Source: Granulicella arctica (GTDB lineage Bacteria; Acidobacteriota; Terriglobia; Terriglobales; Acidobacteriaceae). Taken from it: a DNA stretch of 64,000 nt. The first letter of the stretch is position 1; each line of letters opens with the position of its first letter. Positions 18,101 through 26,268 of this stretch are shown here, piece after piece. The translations under genes were made by a program, and so were the position numbers. A model generated the notes under the pieces. The model worked only from the letters and a program-made list of their open reading frames with translations. It searched no databases and was not told the DNA's origin. The stretch lies in NCBI RefSeq assembly GCF_025685605.1, contig NZ_JAGTUT010000001.1:62001-126000 (forward strand), in the 5' to 3' direction.

Positions 18101-20390
18101 GAATGGTCTTGCTGCTGGAGGTGTTAGCGTTCACGTTTCCGAACGCAACGCTGCGGCTGCTGAAGCAGAGCGCTGGAGCAGCCACAGACATATCCATCTT
18201 CGCCACGAAACTGTGCAGATAAGAACTGTAAGGACTGGCAGCCGGTGGAGGAGTCGGCTGAAAGCTGCCTGCCGTCGTTGGAAAATCCGTTGCAAAGGTC
18301 GTTCCCACGGCAACTAGATGATCTTGCGCATCCACTGTCATGCCGCCGAAGTTTGAGCCCTCGTAGCTGGCGTTCCCCACGGCATCGAGGAACGAGCCGA
18401 ACTTGACAGTGCTCAGGTCATGGCTCATCTCTGCCAGCACCATGCCCCATATGGTGCCCGTGCTGTTCAGTACGGTCACGAACGGATTCTGCAGCGGAAA
18501 GTCCGGAGAGCTCGTGGTGCCACCCACAAACACATTCAGATCGCTATCCAGCTTGATAGCAGAAAAGGAGCTGGACTCATAGTTCTGGCCCACGCCTGTT
18601 CCATCCAGGTACGTCGCCGCGAGTACGCTGGTTGCTCCAGGCGTTAGTTCCATGATGTATCCGGAACCGGATGCCGTAGAAGAGATGCTGCCGGTACTGG
18701 GCGCCTTTTGGTAGGCATTTGTGCTCACCGGAAGTGTTGTCTCGCCCGTCTCACCGGCGATCCATAAGTTTCCGCTGGGATCAATGGCCAGGCCACCAGC
18801 GTTGTCTGTACCCGGAAGATAGCTGGAAAAGTCCAGCGCAGTAGCTGTTGCGTTCAGGCGCAGCACGACGCCTGCGGAGGGATTTGAAGCGTTCACATAA
18901 GTGTTGGGGAACTGCGGCGCAATCACGCCGGGGGTGGTCGGCAGACCTAGGCCGCCCCAGCCAAGAACGGTCGCCCTTCCACTGCTGTCCACCGCAATAC
19001 CGGTCGGAAGAAACGCATTGGTGTACGGCTGGCTGGGAGAGTTCGATGCGTTGCCCGGAACGATTGTGGAATATACCAGGTTGCCGATCGTATCTACTTT
19101 GAGGACGAACATCTGATCGTAGGGATATCCGAGCGGACTGCCTCCGAAGCTACCGGGCGTGACGTTGAAGCTTTTGTCGTCTGTCAGCCCGGCAAGATAC
19201 GCATTGTCCGAAGTATCTACGGCCACACGGCCGTTCACACCGTTCGTGTAGTTTCCCTGCGTGCCGCCAATTCGACCCGCATAATTCAGACCCGAGCCAT
19301 CAGGCTTGATCGAGGCGATGAAGTAGCAGGAACTGGTGTATTGGCAACTCACCGCGGACGGAACGGAACCCGCGTGAGGAAAGTCGCTGGAGGAGGCAAT
19401 GCCGCCGACGATTGCGTTCCCGGCTGAATCCACAGTGATCGCTCCGCCGAAATCGCCGAAGCTTGAGGACGAACCGCCAAGATAGGTTGAATAAATCAGT
19501 GTCTTCCCGCTAGCGTCCAGCTTCGTGATGAAGACGTTCGTCGCACCGGAGCCTCCGAGCCCTGATTGGAACGGGTTCTCTGTCGGGAAGTTCGTTGAAG
19601 TGGTGTAACCGGTGACGAAAATATCGCCGCTTGCGTCTGTGGATACGGCCGTCACCTGGTCGGCTCCGGTCCCGGCCAGATAAGTAGCAAAGGTGATGAC
19701 AGGGTCGATCACAAGCACTCGGGAGTGGTCATACTCGCCGAGATCGAACTTGATTTCTTGATCCTGCGAAAGACGGAACTTCGCGGGAACAATCGTTTTG
19801 CCTTCAGCCGTCATCTGGTAAGCGACGGGTCTATGGAACTCGATCGTGCCGCTAGGAGACGCAATGGCCAAGTCTCCATTATGTCGCACACTGACCGAAG
19901 AAGCGCCTCGAACGTGAAGCCTGATCTGTGACGGATCCGCGCCCGGAGATACATGAAAATCGTGCTCGAGTTCGCGATCGTTTCCATAGAAGTCGAGAGA
20001 AATGCCTTGATAAAGCTCTTTGTACTCCACTTCCGAATAGAGAGAAACGTTTCTGATCCATCGCGACTCGTCACTTCCGACGAAATAGTTGGTGTGCCCG
20101 GCAAGAGGCTGCGCGCCTCGGGGTGTGGCGCTGGCGCCACGAAAGTCCACATGGAGTGGCTGCGCGGCGTTGCCACCCAGTACGATATCCAGGCCGTTGT
20201 TCAAGAACAATGTATCGGCTCCATCGCGATGAAACCTGTACGCGTAGGGCTCAGCAATTTGGCCGCGGTTAACTTCAAAGGCTATTGGCAGGGTCTGAGG
20301 TGCCTTCTGTGCTGCTTGTGCCTGACCCGAAAGAGAGGGAAGGACGGACAGCATAGAGGCGAAGCAGAAACGTGCAGTGAGCCGAAACAT
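15192..20390 (-). CDS. Very large exported SBBP / choice-of-anchor D protein
   Basis: A 1,732-residue surface or periplasmic protein of unknown role. In order it has: a signal peptide (1-27); the domain commonly found before SBBP repeats (PIAFEVNRGQIAEPYAYRFH, GHTNYFVGSDESRW, GISLDFYGNDRELEHDF); a beta-propeller of SBBP repeats (ITVDSAGNAIVGG, IAVDSSGRATVLG, LAIDPSGNLWIAG); two choice-of-anchor D modules (VAFGNVNANTSSSKTIQLIN, INRGQVALT-like); an IPT/TIG domain (PTVLLNTATTETLTGSNFSP); a YVTN-like propeller (DGSYLYVANQTDLTVQRINL); another TIG and anchor module; and a C-terminal hydrophobic helix (LWFAPLFGLGLL) with TRRK, followed by a short LSGCSSGS-containing tail. ATG 20390 follows GGAGTTTTTT. 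Such proteins are thought to bind polymers or surfaces. Confidence 0.85.
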   Translation of the reverse strand: MFRLTARFCFASMLSVLPSLSGQAQAAQKAPQTLPIAFEVNRGQIAEPYAYRFHRDGADTLFLNNGLDIVLGGNAAQPLHVDFRGASATPRGAQPLAGHTNYFVGSDESRWIRNVSLYSEVEYKELYQGISLDFYGNDRELEHDFHVSPGADPSQIRLHVRGASSVSVRHNGDLAIASPSGTIEFHRPVAYQMTAEGKTIVPAKFRLSQDQEIKFDLGEYDHSRVLVIDPVITFATYLAGTGADQVTAVSTDASGDIFVTGYTTSTNFPTENPFQSGLGGSGATNVFITKLDASGKTLIYSTYLGGSSSSFGDFGGAITVDSAGNAIVGGIASSSDFPHAGSVPSAVSCQYTSSCYFIASIKPDGSGLNYAGRIGGTQGNYTNGVNGRVAVDTSDNAYLAGLTDDKSFNVTPGSFGGSPLGYPYDQMFVLKVDTIGNLVYSTIVPGNASNSPSQPYTNAFLPTGIAVDSSGRATVLGWGGLGLPTTPGVIAPQFPNTYVNASNPSAGVVLRLNATATALDFSSYLPGTDNAGGLAIDPSGNLWIAGETGETTLPVSTNAYQKAPSTGSISSTASGSGYIMELTPGATSVLAATYLDGTGVGQNYESSSFSAIKLDSDLNVFVGGTTSSPDFPLQNPFVTVLNSTGTIWGMVLAEMSHDLSTVKFGSFLDAVGNASYEGSNFGGMTVDAQDHLVAVGTTFATDFPTTAGSFQPTPPPAASPYSSYLHSFVAKMDMSVAAPALCFSSRSVAFGNVNANTSSSKTIQLINCGNAALTINAITSSASTVVANQSCGSITPGTACPIQLTFTPVSSASTSGSLSFSTNAATLPQTVGFGGQGVAPSISAGANPAPFGHFLIGTAAPNATLALYNRGQVALTISSVTVSGSGFALVNQSCTTRSIPANSLCVVTISFTPPSTGTITGTVTVLSNDPQTPQLMVTLSGTGDAIYPVPTLSSLSAPTVLLNTATTETLTGSNFSPQSVAELNGTALSTQFVSNTALQATIPAGAITALGEQIFTVVNPQPAGGTSAGLIVTPYQTIAITPSFLVSVPAKGLLYASTSSTAASNPNTVIPIDPTTSATKTPIAVGNKPGILAASGDGSYLYVANQTDLTVQRINLSTNAVERTFAYTPNLYCTTCTNVPATDLATVPGNPQQVLLAQGDWLTLYNDYGAVNHVPNDGICCTADPDFASIALAGSPLTVYGLPFLITGKFFQTANLTPSGLSYTRLSETNYGGNATTGAQVISDGALLYTSAGQIWDPATETEIGSFPVTTFNSTSYPNTHNITLDTSLGEFYTIGEQQVGSSSAAVISAYGLKSHTIDATLNFFQITSAEQTNLVRWGTNGFAFISDAGIYLVKTSAVSGSRQNPMPVLNSISPASVSAGGSSVTLTVTGSSFLSNSVIDWNGTPLPTTFVSGQQLTALVLASNLSQPGTAQVAVYTPGPGGGSSGSAAFTINIALPGASLSASSLDFANVAVTLSSNAQTVQLTNTGNAPLAISGIVATGDFSETNTCGASLAAGTPCTITVLFTPSATGSRTGTLAARDNASTTTQTATLGGTGVPVLTMGTSPGGSTTSSVSSGDKATYALAITGGTGFSGTVKLTCTGAPQYATCNIDPSTVTITSGSVTNYTVTVSTAQTMAASISARDVTFAGLWFAPLFGLGLLTRRKLRVAILGCIGVLVCISPFALSGCSSGSAGNNGSTKVYSTPAGTYNLTISGSAGSTVITQGLVLTVN

Positions 20391-20654
20391 AAAAAACTCC
20401 AGCAGAACTCAGACTTTATCCCGCAGTGATACTAATGAACGAAATATGCGCTGACGGCAACATGTTCAAAAAGTTCGTCGATCACGGTGAGATTCTAGGG
20501 AATTGTAATTGATAGGCGGGAACCTCTGAGTGAACCGGATTTCCAGACCGGGACGTCGTTTCTGTGAGTTTTCAGGAGATTAGTGGCGACAATGGTTAGC
20601 AACGCGAAGTTGCCTTCTCGCGAGCAATCGCCCGGGCGCTCTCAATTGAGAGAG

Positions 20655-20676
20655 AACAGGCCAATGCACTCATTTA
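20655..20676. repeat. Intergenic repeat copy D
   Basis: AACAGGCCAATGCACTCATT is the near-exact reverse complement of the sequence at 9964-9979. It lies in the 370-base gene-free stretch between the SBBP gene and the PLD fragment; I see nothing else there. Confidence 0.5.
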
Positions 20677-20760
20677 GGTTTCGCGAAGGTATCGACGAGG
20701 TTGACCGTGCTGAGTGTCAGCTTCTTGTATGCACTCCGCGATTGTTAGCTAATATGAAGT

Positions 20761-21222
20761 CTAGGGCGCGGCTGATGCTGAAGTTGCATTCGACGCTCGA
20801 TTCCACATGGACTTAAACTGCCCTGCGAGGGCTGAGTCGACTTCATAGTGCACATCGTTGTCTTGTCGCTTGAGTCCAGTCGGTGACCAGTTGGCCGATC
20901 CTGTACGCAGAAGCGCTCCATCAATTACATAGCTTTTGAAATGCATCAGGTCGCGAGAGTCTCTAACTCGAACCGCAACACCGCCTGCCAGCAGCATCGC
21001 AGTCGTCGACAAGCCGCGTTGATTCTCGTCGTTGAATTCACGCGAGTCTCGGTAAACCCTTACCTTCACTCCAGACTGCGCCAGCTTCTCTAATTCCTCA
21101 GCAAGCTCACGATCCGTGAAGCTGTACATGGCCACGTCGACCGAAACCTTTGCTGTCCTCAACATCTCAAGCTCACTGCGCTCCAGGTTCGATTCCGGCG
21201 CGTACAGGATACGAGCGTGCGT
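20761..21222 (-). pseudogene. PLD-family nuclease/phosphodiesterase, 5'-truncated
   Basis: A phospholipase-D superfamily protein of the small endonuclease (Nuc-like) type. Family sequence begins near 21222 (RILYAPESNLERSELEMLRT, VSVDVAMYSF, GVKVRVYRDSREF) and holds one HKD motif, His-x-Lys-x4-Asp in MHFKSYVIDG followed by TGSANWSPTG. Small PLD nucleases dimerise to build an active site from one HKD each. The normal N-terminal signal peptide is missing. The frame extends to 21342, but that part is simply antisense to parB. The gene therefore appears cut at the same point where the parB fragment begins. It may still be expressed as a chimera, but I treat it as truncated. Confidence 0.75.
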
Positions 21223-21238
21223 TGGATCCAAGCAGGCA

Positions 21239-22664
21239 GGGGAGGACTCGCAACGCGTCGACGTGCACCCGTACGAAGAGGCACAGGGCGTCCAGCGCTT
21301 GCTCGACATGCCCGGGTACGACGTGGCCACGCTGGTCGACAAGTCCGGTAAGAGCTCCGCACACGTCTATACGCGTCTGTCTCTTCTCCAACTCGTCCCG
21401 TCCATCGCCGAGGCCTTCAGCGCGGAACGTATTACCGCCAGCCATGCCAACCTGCTTGCTCGACTCCCGCAGGAGACCCAGGCCGAAGCCTTCGAGCAGT
21501 GCTGGCGCAAGGACTGGCAGGACAAGGAGCCGCACCTGCTCCCCGCCAAGCACCTTTCGGCATGGATACAGGACAACCTCTACCTTGCTCTTGCCGATGC
21601 ACCATTCGACAAGGAAGACCCTACCCTCATCCCGCCGCAGGAGCTTGCATCACTTGCCCCCGCCGCAGCGGATACAACACGTCTCTGTTTGCTGACGTAA
21701 CCAATGGGGATCAGTGTCTTGACGGTCCCTACTATCAGACGAAAATCACCGCTTATCTCGACCGCGAGATTGCGGCCCGTCCCGAGCTTGTCCAGATCGA
21801 GAACGGATACCGCAGCCCGAGAGAGAAGAGGCCCGGAGCCGTCCAGCGCGGCCACTTCCGCGAGATTGAGCAGACCGTAAACCCGGACGCCGAGCCGGTC
21901 GCGGCCTGCGTAGCCGCCAAGGCAGCCATCATCGTCTACGGCAAGCGCATAGGCACCACCCTTACTGTCTGCACCGACAATAACTGCCCCATCCACGATC
22001 CACGCGCAGCCGCGCGCTTAGCCCAACAGGAGCAGGAGAACCCCACTCCCGTCATGACTCCCGCAGCCCCGGAGGAGACCGAAGAAGAAGCCACACAGCG
22101 CGAAGCCGCATACGAGCAGCGCAGAAGGAGCATCAAGCCGAGGAGGACCGCCGAGCCGAGGAACGCCGCCAGCAGTTCGAGCGGGAAGAGCAGGAGCGCG
22201 AGGCCGAGCACGAACGCAGAGACCAACTACGCAAGCAGCGGGAGGCGACCTTCGAGCGAATTCTTGAGAACGCACCCGAGAGCTTTACCGCAGCGCAGCT
22301 TCGTTTCCTACTTCGCGCCATCGTCAATCTTGACCCCTACACCTTCGCCGACGACCTGGCCGAAGACATCGCGGACGAGAACGACAACCGCAGCGCCGAA
22401 GAGGTTCTGCTTTCCACCATCGATAACACCACGGATGAGAAGCTGACGCGCTTTGCGCTTCGCCTCGCCCTTGCCGGGCACGTCGGTATCCCGCGCGAAA
22501 ACGAACTCGACTTCCTTAGCGAAGCCGAGGCCGTCTTCATAGCGCCGAAGCCAAAAGCAGCCAAGGCTCCGAAGAAGCAAGAGCAGCCCACGCTCATCAA
22601 GCAGGATGCACCCACCACGAGACCCAAGAAACCAGCCGCACCCAGGAAGAAGGTTGCGGCCTAG
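21239..22664 (+). pseudogene. parB: ParB-like partition protein, 5'-truncated and in three frames
   Basis: A plasmid/ICE-type ParB/RepB/Spo0J protein in pieces. The first piece begins within the nuclease domain (SQRVDVHPYEEAQGVQRLLD) and contains the helix-turn-helix (YDVATLVDKSGKSSAHVYTR, ITASHANLLARLP). Near 21640 the family sequence moves to the next frame (AGACITCPRRSGYNTSLFAD, VQIENGYRSPREKRPGAVQR). Near 22110 it moves again to a frame with no start codon (EDRRAEERRQQFEREEQERE, RILENAPESFTAAQLRFLLR, RFALRLALAGHVGIPRENEL) ending in a Lys/Ala/Pro tail at TAG 22662. Both shifts are in the same direction, as from single-base deletions. The N-terminal half with the CTP-binding motif is missing. 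It cannot make a working partition protein. Confidence 0.85.
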
Positions 22665-22725
22665 CCTCGCTGGGGCTGGCGACAGCCCCCGCATTTCCAA
22701 CCACACCAGAAAGGAGCCTTTAGCC

Positions 22726-22971
22726 ATGAATGATGCAGCTGCCATATCCGCCGTCTACCGCGCCCTTGCAAATTATCGACGCCGCCAGGCGCACTCCCCC
22801 ACAGACAACTCGGCCAGAGAGATTGCTCAAATGTCCATGCTTGGCGAGTACCTGCATGAAACCATTATCCGCAGTTCACTTGGTTCTGAGATGAGCGGAC
22901 CCAATCTCAGCCGCCTACCCGCAGGTCACTACCTACCTATCAAAGGCCCGCTATCGCGCCTCTTCGAGGTG
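22726..22971 (+). CDS. Small hypothetical protein of the parB-ssb region, C-terminus uncertain
   Basis: ATG 22726 follows AGAAAGGAGCCTTTAGCC, a good ribosome site. About 80 residues look genuine: MNDAAAISAVYRALANYRRR, then a helical segment with EIAQMSMLGEYLHETIIRSS and LSRLPAGHYLPIKGPLSRLF. The frame stays open to 23331, but beyond ~22971 it becomes Pro/Arg-rich and overlaps ssb in another phase, so the original C-terminus has probably been lost or shifted. A small hairpin (CCCCAG-N5-CTGGGG, 22983-22999) sits at that point. I do not recognise the family. Position suggests a plasmid-maintenance accessory gene. Confidence 0.45.
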
Positions 22972-23114
22972 TGGACTCCTCCCCCCAGGCAAGCTGGGGT
23001 CCCCTTCCGCAGATCCCGTCCAGTCGCCGAGGGAGTGGGTCGCGCGGCACACCCTCCGGGCAAGCATGTACCGCAGACAGCGGCACAAACCAGAAGAAAA
23101 CGGAGACTCGAACC

Positions 23115-23486
23115 ATGTTCAACAAGATCACGCTCATCGGACGCCTCGGACAGAACGCAGAAGCCAAGACCGCTCAGAACAGCAAAGAGTACGCCGTCCT
23201 CAGCATCGCCACCCAGGAGAGCTGGAAGAACGACAAAGGCAACTACGAGAACCGCACCGAATGGCATCGCGTCTATGCCTGGAGCCATCTCTCGAAGTTC
23301 GCTAGAACGCTCCAAAATGGGCAGCTCGTAACCCTCGAAGGCAAGCTCAAGTATCGCGAGGTCGAGGAAGACGTCGAGGGGGTCACGTTCAAGCACCGAA
23401 TCGCGGAGATCCATGCCCTCAGCATGAAGCAGCTCTCGAAGATTGAAGCCGCCCATGATCCTTCGGACGGGGACGGCGACGAGTAG
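23115..23486 (+). CDS. ssb: Single-stranded DNA-binding protein
   Basis: A 123-residue SSB with a complete OB-fold: MFNKITLIGRLGQNAEAKTA, YAVLSIATQESWKND, TEWHRVYAWSHLSKFARTL, LVTLEGKLKYRE. It ends in an acidic tail, DPSDGDGDE, which lacks the usual DDDIPF-like terminal hydrophobic tip for partner binding. It is shorter than chromosomal SSBs (about 150-180), fitting a plasmid- or ICE-borne copy beside parB. ATG 23115 is preceded by an A/G-rich stretch (GGAGACTCGAACC). It is the only intact recognisable gene of this plasmid-like block and is followed by a strong hairpin. Confidence 0.92.
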   Translation: MFNKITLIGRLGQNAEAKTAQNSKEYAVLSIATQESWKNDKGNYENRTEWHRVYAWSHLSKFARTLQNGQLVTLEGKLKYREVEEDVEGVTFKHRIAEIHALSMKQLSKIEAAHDPSDGDGDE

Positions 23487-23493
23487 TCGCCAG

Positions 23494-23528
23494 CCTGGGT
23501 GGATGAGCCGAGAGGCTCACCACCCAGG
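23494..23528 (+). terminator. Strong hairpin after ssb
   Basis: CCTGGGTGG pairs with CCACCCAGG (9 bp), and inside it TGAGCC pairs with GGCTCA around a GAGA loop, starting 8 bases after the ssb stop. TTGCTTT follows. It is a good intrinsic-terminator candidate that closes the parB-ssb block. Confidence 0.7.
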
Positions 23529-23694
23529 TTGCTTTAAGAAATACGCTCTCATCGTCCTTTGTACTCAGAGAGCCATTGAGAGGGGCATACCCAGCTCTCT
23601 TTTGTAAAAGACCTAGCTTCAACGATAAGGAACGAGTGCTTTCAAGACCAGACTGACTTTGATCTCTTCAGACGAAGATGAGCCAGCCTTGCTC

Positions 23695-26268
23695 CTAGCG
23701 AAGCTCGGAGTGTTGCTCGGTCGGCTTCGCCTCTACCGTCGCCGAACCGTCGGTCAGTCCTGAGACACTTGCCTTCACCGTAATGCGACCGCTCTTTGTC
23801 GACGTCCTTACCACCACAATCGCACGCCCCTGGTACAGCTTGCGGCTCATGCTGTGATACGAAGCGCCATCCTGCCCATCGCCGTTGCCCACGGCCTGGA
23901 TCACAACAGGTCCACTGAGTGCGAACTGGACCCCATTGGTAGCCGTCTGCTCCAGATGTCCATCGGCATCCACGGCCTCGACGACGAGGTAGGACAAATC
24001 CTGTCCGTCCGCATCGATCACTTGTCGGTCCGCCGTCACCTTCAGCGCAATGGCCTTCTTCGCGGTCGTGATAATGCTCTCCGCGACGGAACGATCGCCA
24101 CGCACGCCTACGGCCTTCAACACCCCGGGAGTATATGGCACGCTAAATACAGTCTTGAACTCCTGCTCCCGGCCGGTTGGCTTCTCGCCAATTAACTTGT
24201 CATTGAGATACAAGCGAACCTTCTCCGCACCGGAGTAGACCTCAACCTGCATCTCCTTACCCTCCTGCCCAGCCCAGTTCCAGCTCGGAAGCGTGGGGTA
24301 GACTGCCCATCCGGTTGCGATGATCTTCTTGCCCTCGGGCTCTGGAAAACGTACCGTGGCGTACACGCGATCACCGCCGTTCCAGAGGATGTCGCGATAG
24401 TATGACTGCGGCTTGCGGAAGCCAGTCAAATCCAAATCGCCGCATGCAGAAGCATGCCACGGATATCCCGGGAAGACGGCTGCCATCGCTTCTTTCATTG
24501 CAGGGTCTCCGCCGGAAATAGCCGCAGTCATGTCGACGCCATTGGCCATGCCGACGAACATTTTGTCCACGGTCTCGGTCGTCATCATGCCTCCCATGAT
24601 TGCGGTCGCCATCTTCTCCTGCTCGGGCGTGCCGTAGCTCCAGGCTCCGATGCCGGATTCTCCGAGGTAATCCATTGAGGTCCACACGAGATCGCCGAGC
24701 ACGTAGGGGTTATCCTGCGAGATCGCCCAAAGCGGGAAGACTTTGTTGGGGAACGACTCAGTCGTTAGCATCAGCCGTTGCGGCAGCATCTGGTGATCCG
24801 CCTCGTAGGTCGGGAGAATGCTGTAGTTGTAGCCCGTGATGTCGAGTTGCGAGAAGACATCCTTCGCGACCGGTTTGGTCGTTGTGCCGGGGAACGCGAG
24901 CGTGAGAGGCCGCGTCTTGTCGAGAGACCGTACCTGGTTTGCGAGCTGTTTACCCATTTCACGGCCCTGTTCCACTTCAAGCTCAGGGATCTCGTTGCCG
25001 ATGCCCCAGATCACCACCGAAGGATGGTTCCGGTCGCGCAAAATCAGCGCCGACAGGTCGCTCTTCCACCACTCGTTGAAGTCCGTGCCGTAGTCGAACT
25101 TCACCTTGTGCGCCTTCCAGGTGTCGAACGGCTCATCCAGCACGAGAAGTCCGAGCCGGTCGCAGGCATCTAGGAACGCAGCCGAAGGCTGGTTGTGGGA
25201 CGTCCGCACGGCGTTGTTGCCAGCCGCCTTCAGCAACTCGACCTTGCGCTCCTCGGCGCGATCAAACGAAGCAGCACCCAAAGGGCCGTGGTCATGATGC
25301 ACACTTCCGCCCGTGAACTTGATGGACTTCCCGTTGAGCAGGAACCCCTTCGCGGCTGACCATTCCAACGAGCGGATGCCGAACGGTGTCGTTACTTCGT
25401 CCACGATCTTGCCGCGCTGACTTATCTGTGACACCGCGCGGTACATATTTGGTGAAGCCGGCGACCACAACGCGGGGTGCACTACGGAAATATCCTGCGC
25501 CATCTCGAAGTCTTTGCCGGCAGGGACCGTAATCGACGATTCCTTTTTGCCCGCTTCATGCCCGTCGCGATCGAAGAGCGTTGTTCTCACTGCTACTTCG
25601 GAGGGGGCTGCCGAGTCATTAGCGACCTTCGTCTTGATGGCAACCGTTGCCGATGTTTCCGAAATCTGTGGAGTCGTAATAAAGACACCAAAATTCGCCA
25701 CATGGATGGGATTCAGCACAAGTACCCGCACATGCCGATAGATGCCCGATCCGCTGTACCAACGGCTATTCGGTTGTGCTGAGTTATCTACCCGCACCGC
25801 GAGCACGTTCTTCCCCTGCCATGCCAGGCCGTCGGTCAGGTCGTAGGTGAACCCCGTGTATCCGTACGGATGCGTTCCGAGCTTGTGACCGTTGAGATAG
25901 ACGGTCGAGTCGCGATAGACACCATCGAACTCGACGACGACCCGCTTACCCTTCCACGCTGATGGCGCACCGAAGCTCTTGCGATACCAGCCTACGCCTG
26001 CGGGGAAGAACCCGCCGCCGCCTGCGGTCGGGTTGTCTTTCTCTGGTTTGCCCTCAATGCTCCAGTCATGGGGGAGATCCACCGTGCGCCATGTGCTGTC
26101 AGAGAACGCACTAGCGTCTGCGCCGCTTGGGTCGCCGAGCGTGAACTTCCATCCTGCATCGGCCGTGAGCACCTGCCGCAGTACGCCCGATGCGGCTTCA
26201 AGGCGATTGGAAGTAACAAACAACAGGCCAAGGGAAAGGGATGTGAGAAGGCGTGCAAGGTAGGTCAT
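23695..26268 (-). CDS. GH2-family exported beta-galactosidase-like enzyme
   Basis: An 857-residue glycoside hydrolase family 2 protein. Order: signal peptide (LLTSLSLGLLFVTSNRLEA), sugar-binding jelly roll (WRTVDLPHDWSIEG, VYRDSTVYLNGHKLGTHPYG), Ig-like domain, then a TIM barrel with the acid/base Glu in VIWGIGNEIPE and the nucleophile Glu in RLMLTTESFPNK. It closes with a DUF4982-like and Ig-like tail (GVRGDRSVAESIITT, VTADRQVIDADGQDLSYLVV). It most likely removes terminal beta-galactosyl residues from plant polysaccharides in the periplasm. Its start overlaps the stop of the upstream TetR gene by 4 bases (ATGA), so the two are translationally coupled. Confidence 0.92.
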   Translation of the reverse strand: MTYLARLLTSLSLGLLFVTSNRLEAASGVLRQVLTADAGWKFTLGDPSGADASAFSDSTWRTVDLPHDWSIEGKPEKDNPTAGGGGFFPAGVGWYRKSFGAPSAWKGKRVVVEFDGVYRDSTVYLNGHKLGTHPYGYTGFTYDLTDGLAWQGKNVLAVRVDNSAQPNSRWYSGSGIYRHVRVLVLNPIHVANFGVFITTPQISETSATVAIKTKVANDSAAPSEVAVRTTLFDRDGHEAGKKESSITVPAGKDFEMAQDISVVHPALWSPASPNMYRAVSQISQRGKIVDEVTTPFGIRSLEWSAAKGFLLNGKSIKFTGGSVHHDHGPLGAASFDRAEERKVELLKAAGNNAVRTSHNQPSAAFLDACDRLGLLVLDEPFDTWKAHKVKFDYGTDFNEWWKSDLSALILRDRNHPSVVIWGIGNEIPELEVEQGREMGKQLANQVRSLDKTRPLTLAFPGTTTKPVAKDVFSQLDITGYNYSILPTYEADHQMLPQRLMLTTESFPNKVFPLWAISQDNPYVLGDLVWTSMDYLGESGIGAWSYGTPEQEKMATAIMGGMMTTETVDKMFVGMANGVDMTAAISGGDPAMKEAMAAVFPGYPWHASACGDLDLTGFRKPQSYYRDILWNGGDRVYATVRFPEPEGKKIIATGWAVYPTLPSWNWAGQEGKEMQVEVYSGAEKVRLYLNDKLIGEKPTGREQEFKTVFSVPYTPGVLKAVGVRGDRSVAESIITTAKKAIALKVTADRQVIDADGQDLSYLVVEAVDADGHLEQTATNGVQFALSGPVVIQAVGNGDGQDGASYHSMSRKLYQGRAIVVVRTSTKSGRITVKASVSGLTDGSATVEAKPTEQHSELR

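Noticed and set aside
22606..23331. Single 241-residue protein covering 22606-23331
   Set aside because: Its first 40 residues overlap the parB tail, and its last ~70 residues overlap ssb in another frame; only the middle part from 22726 looks genuine.
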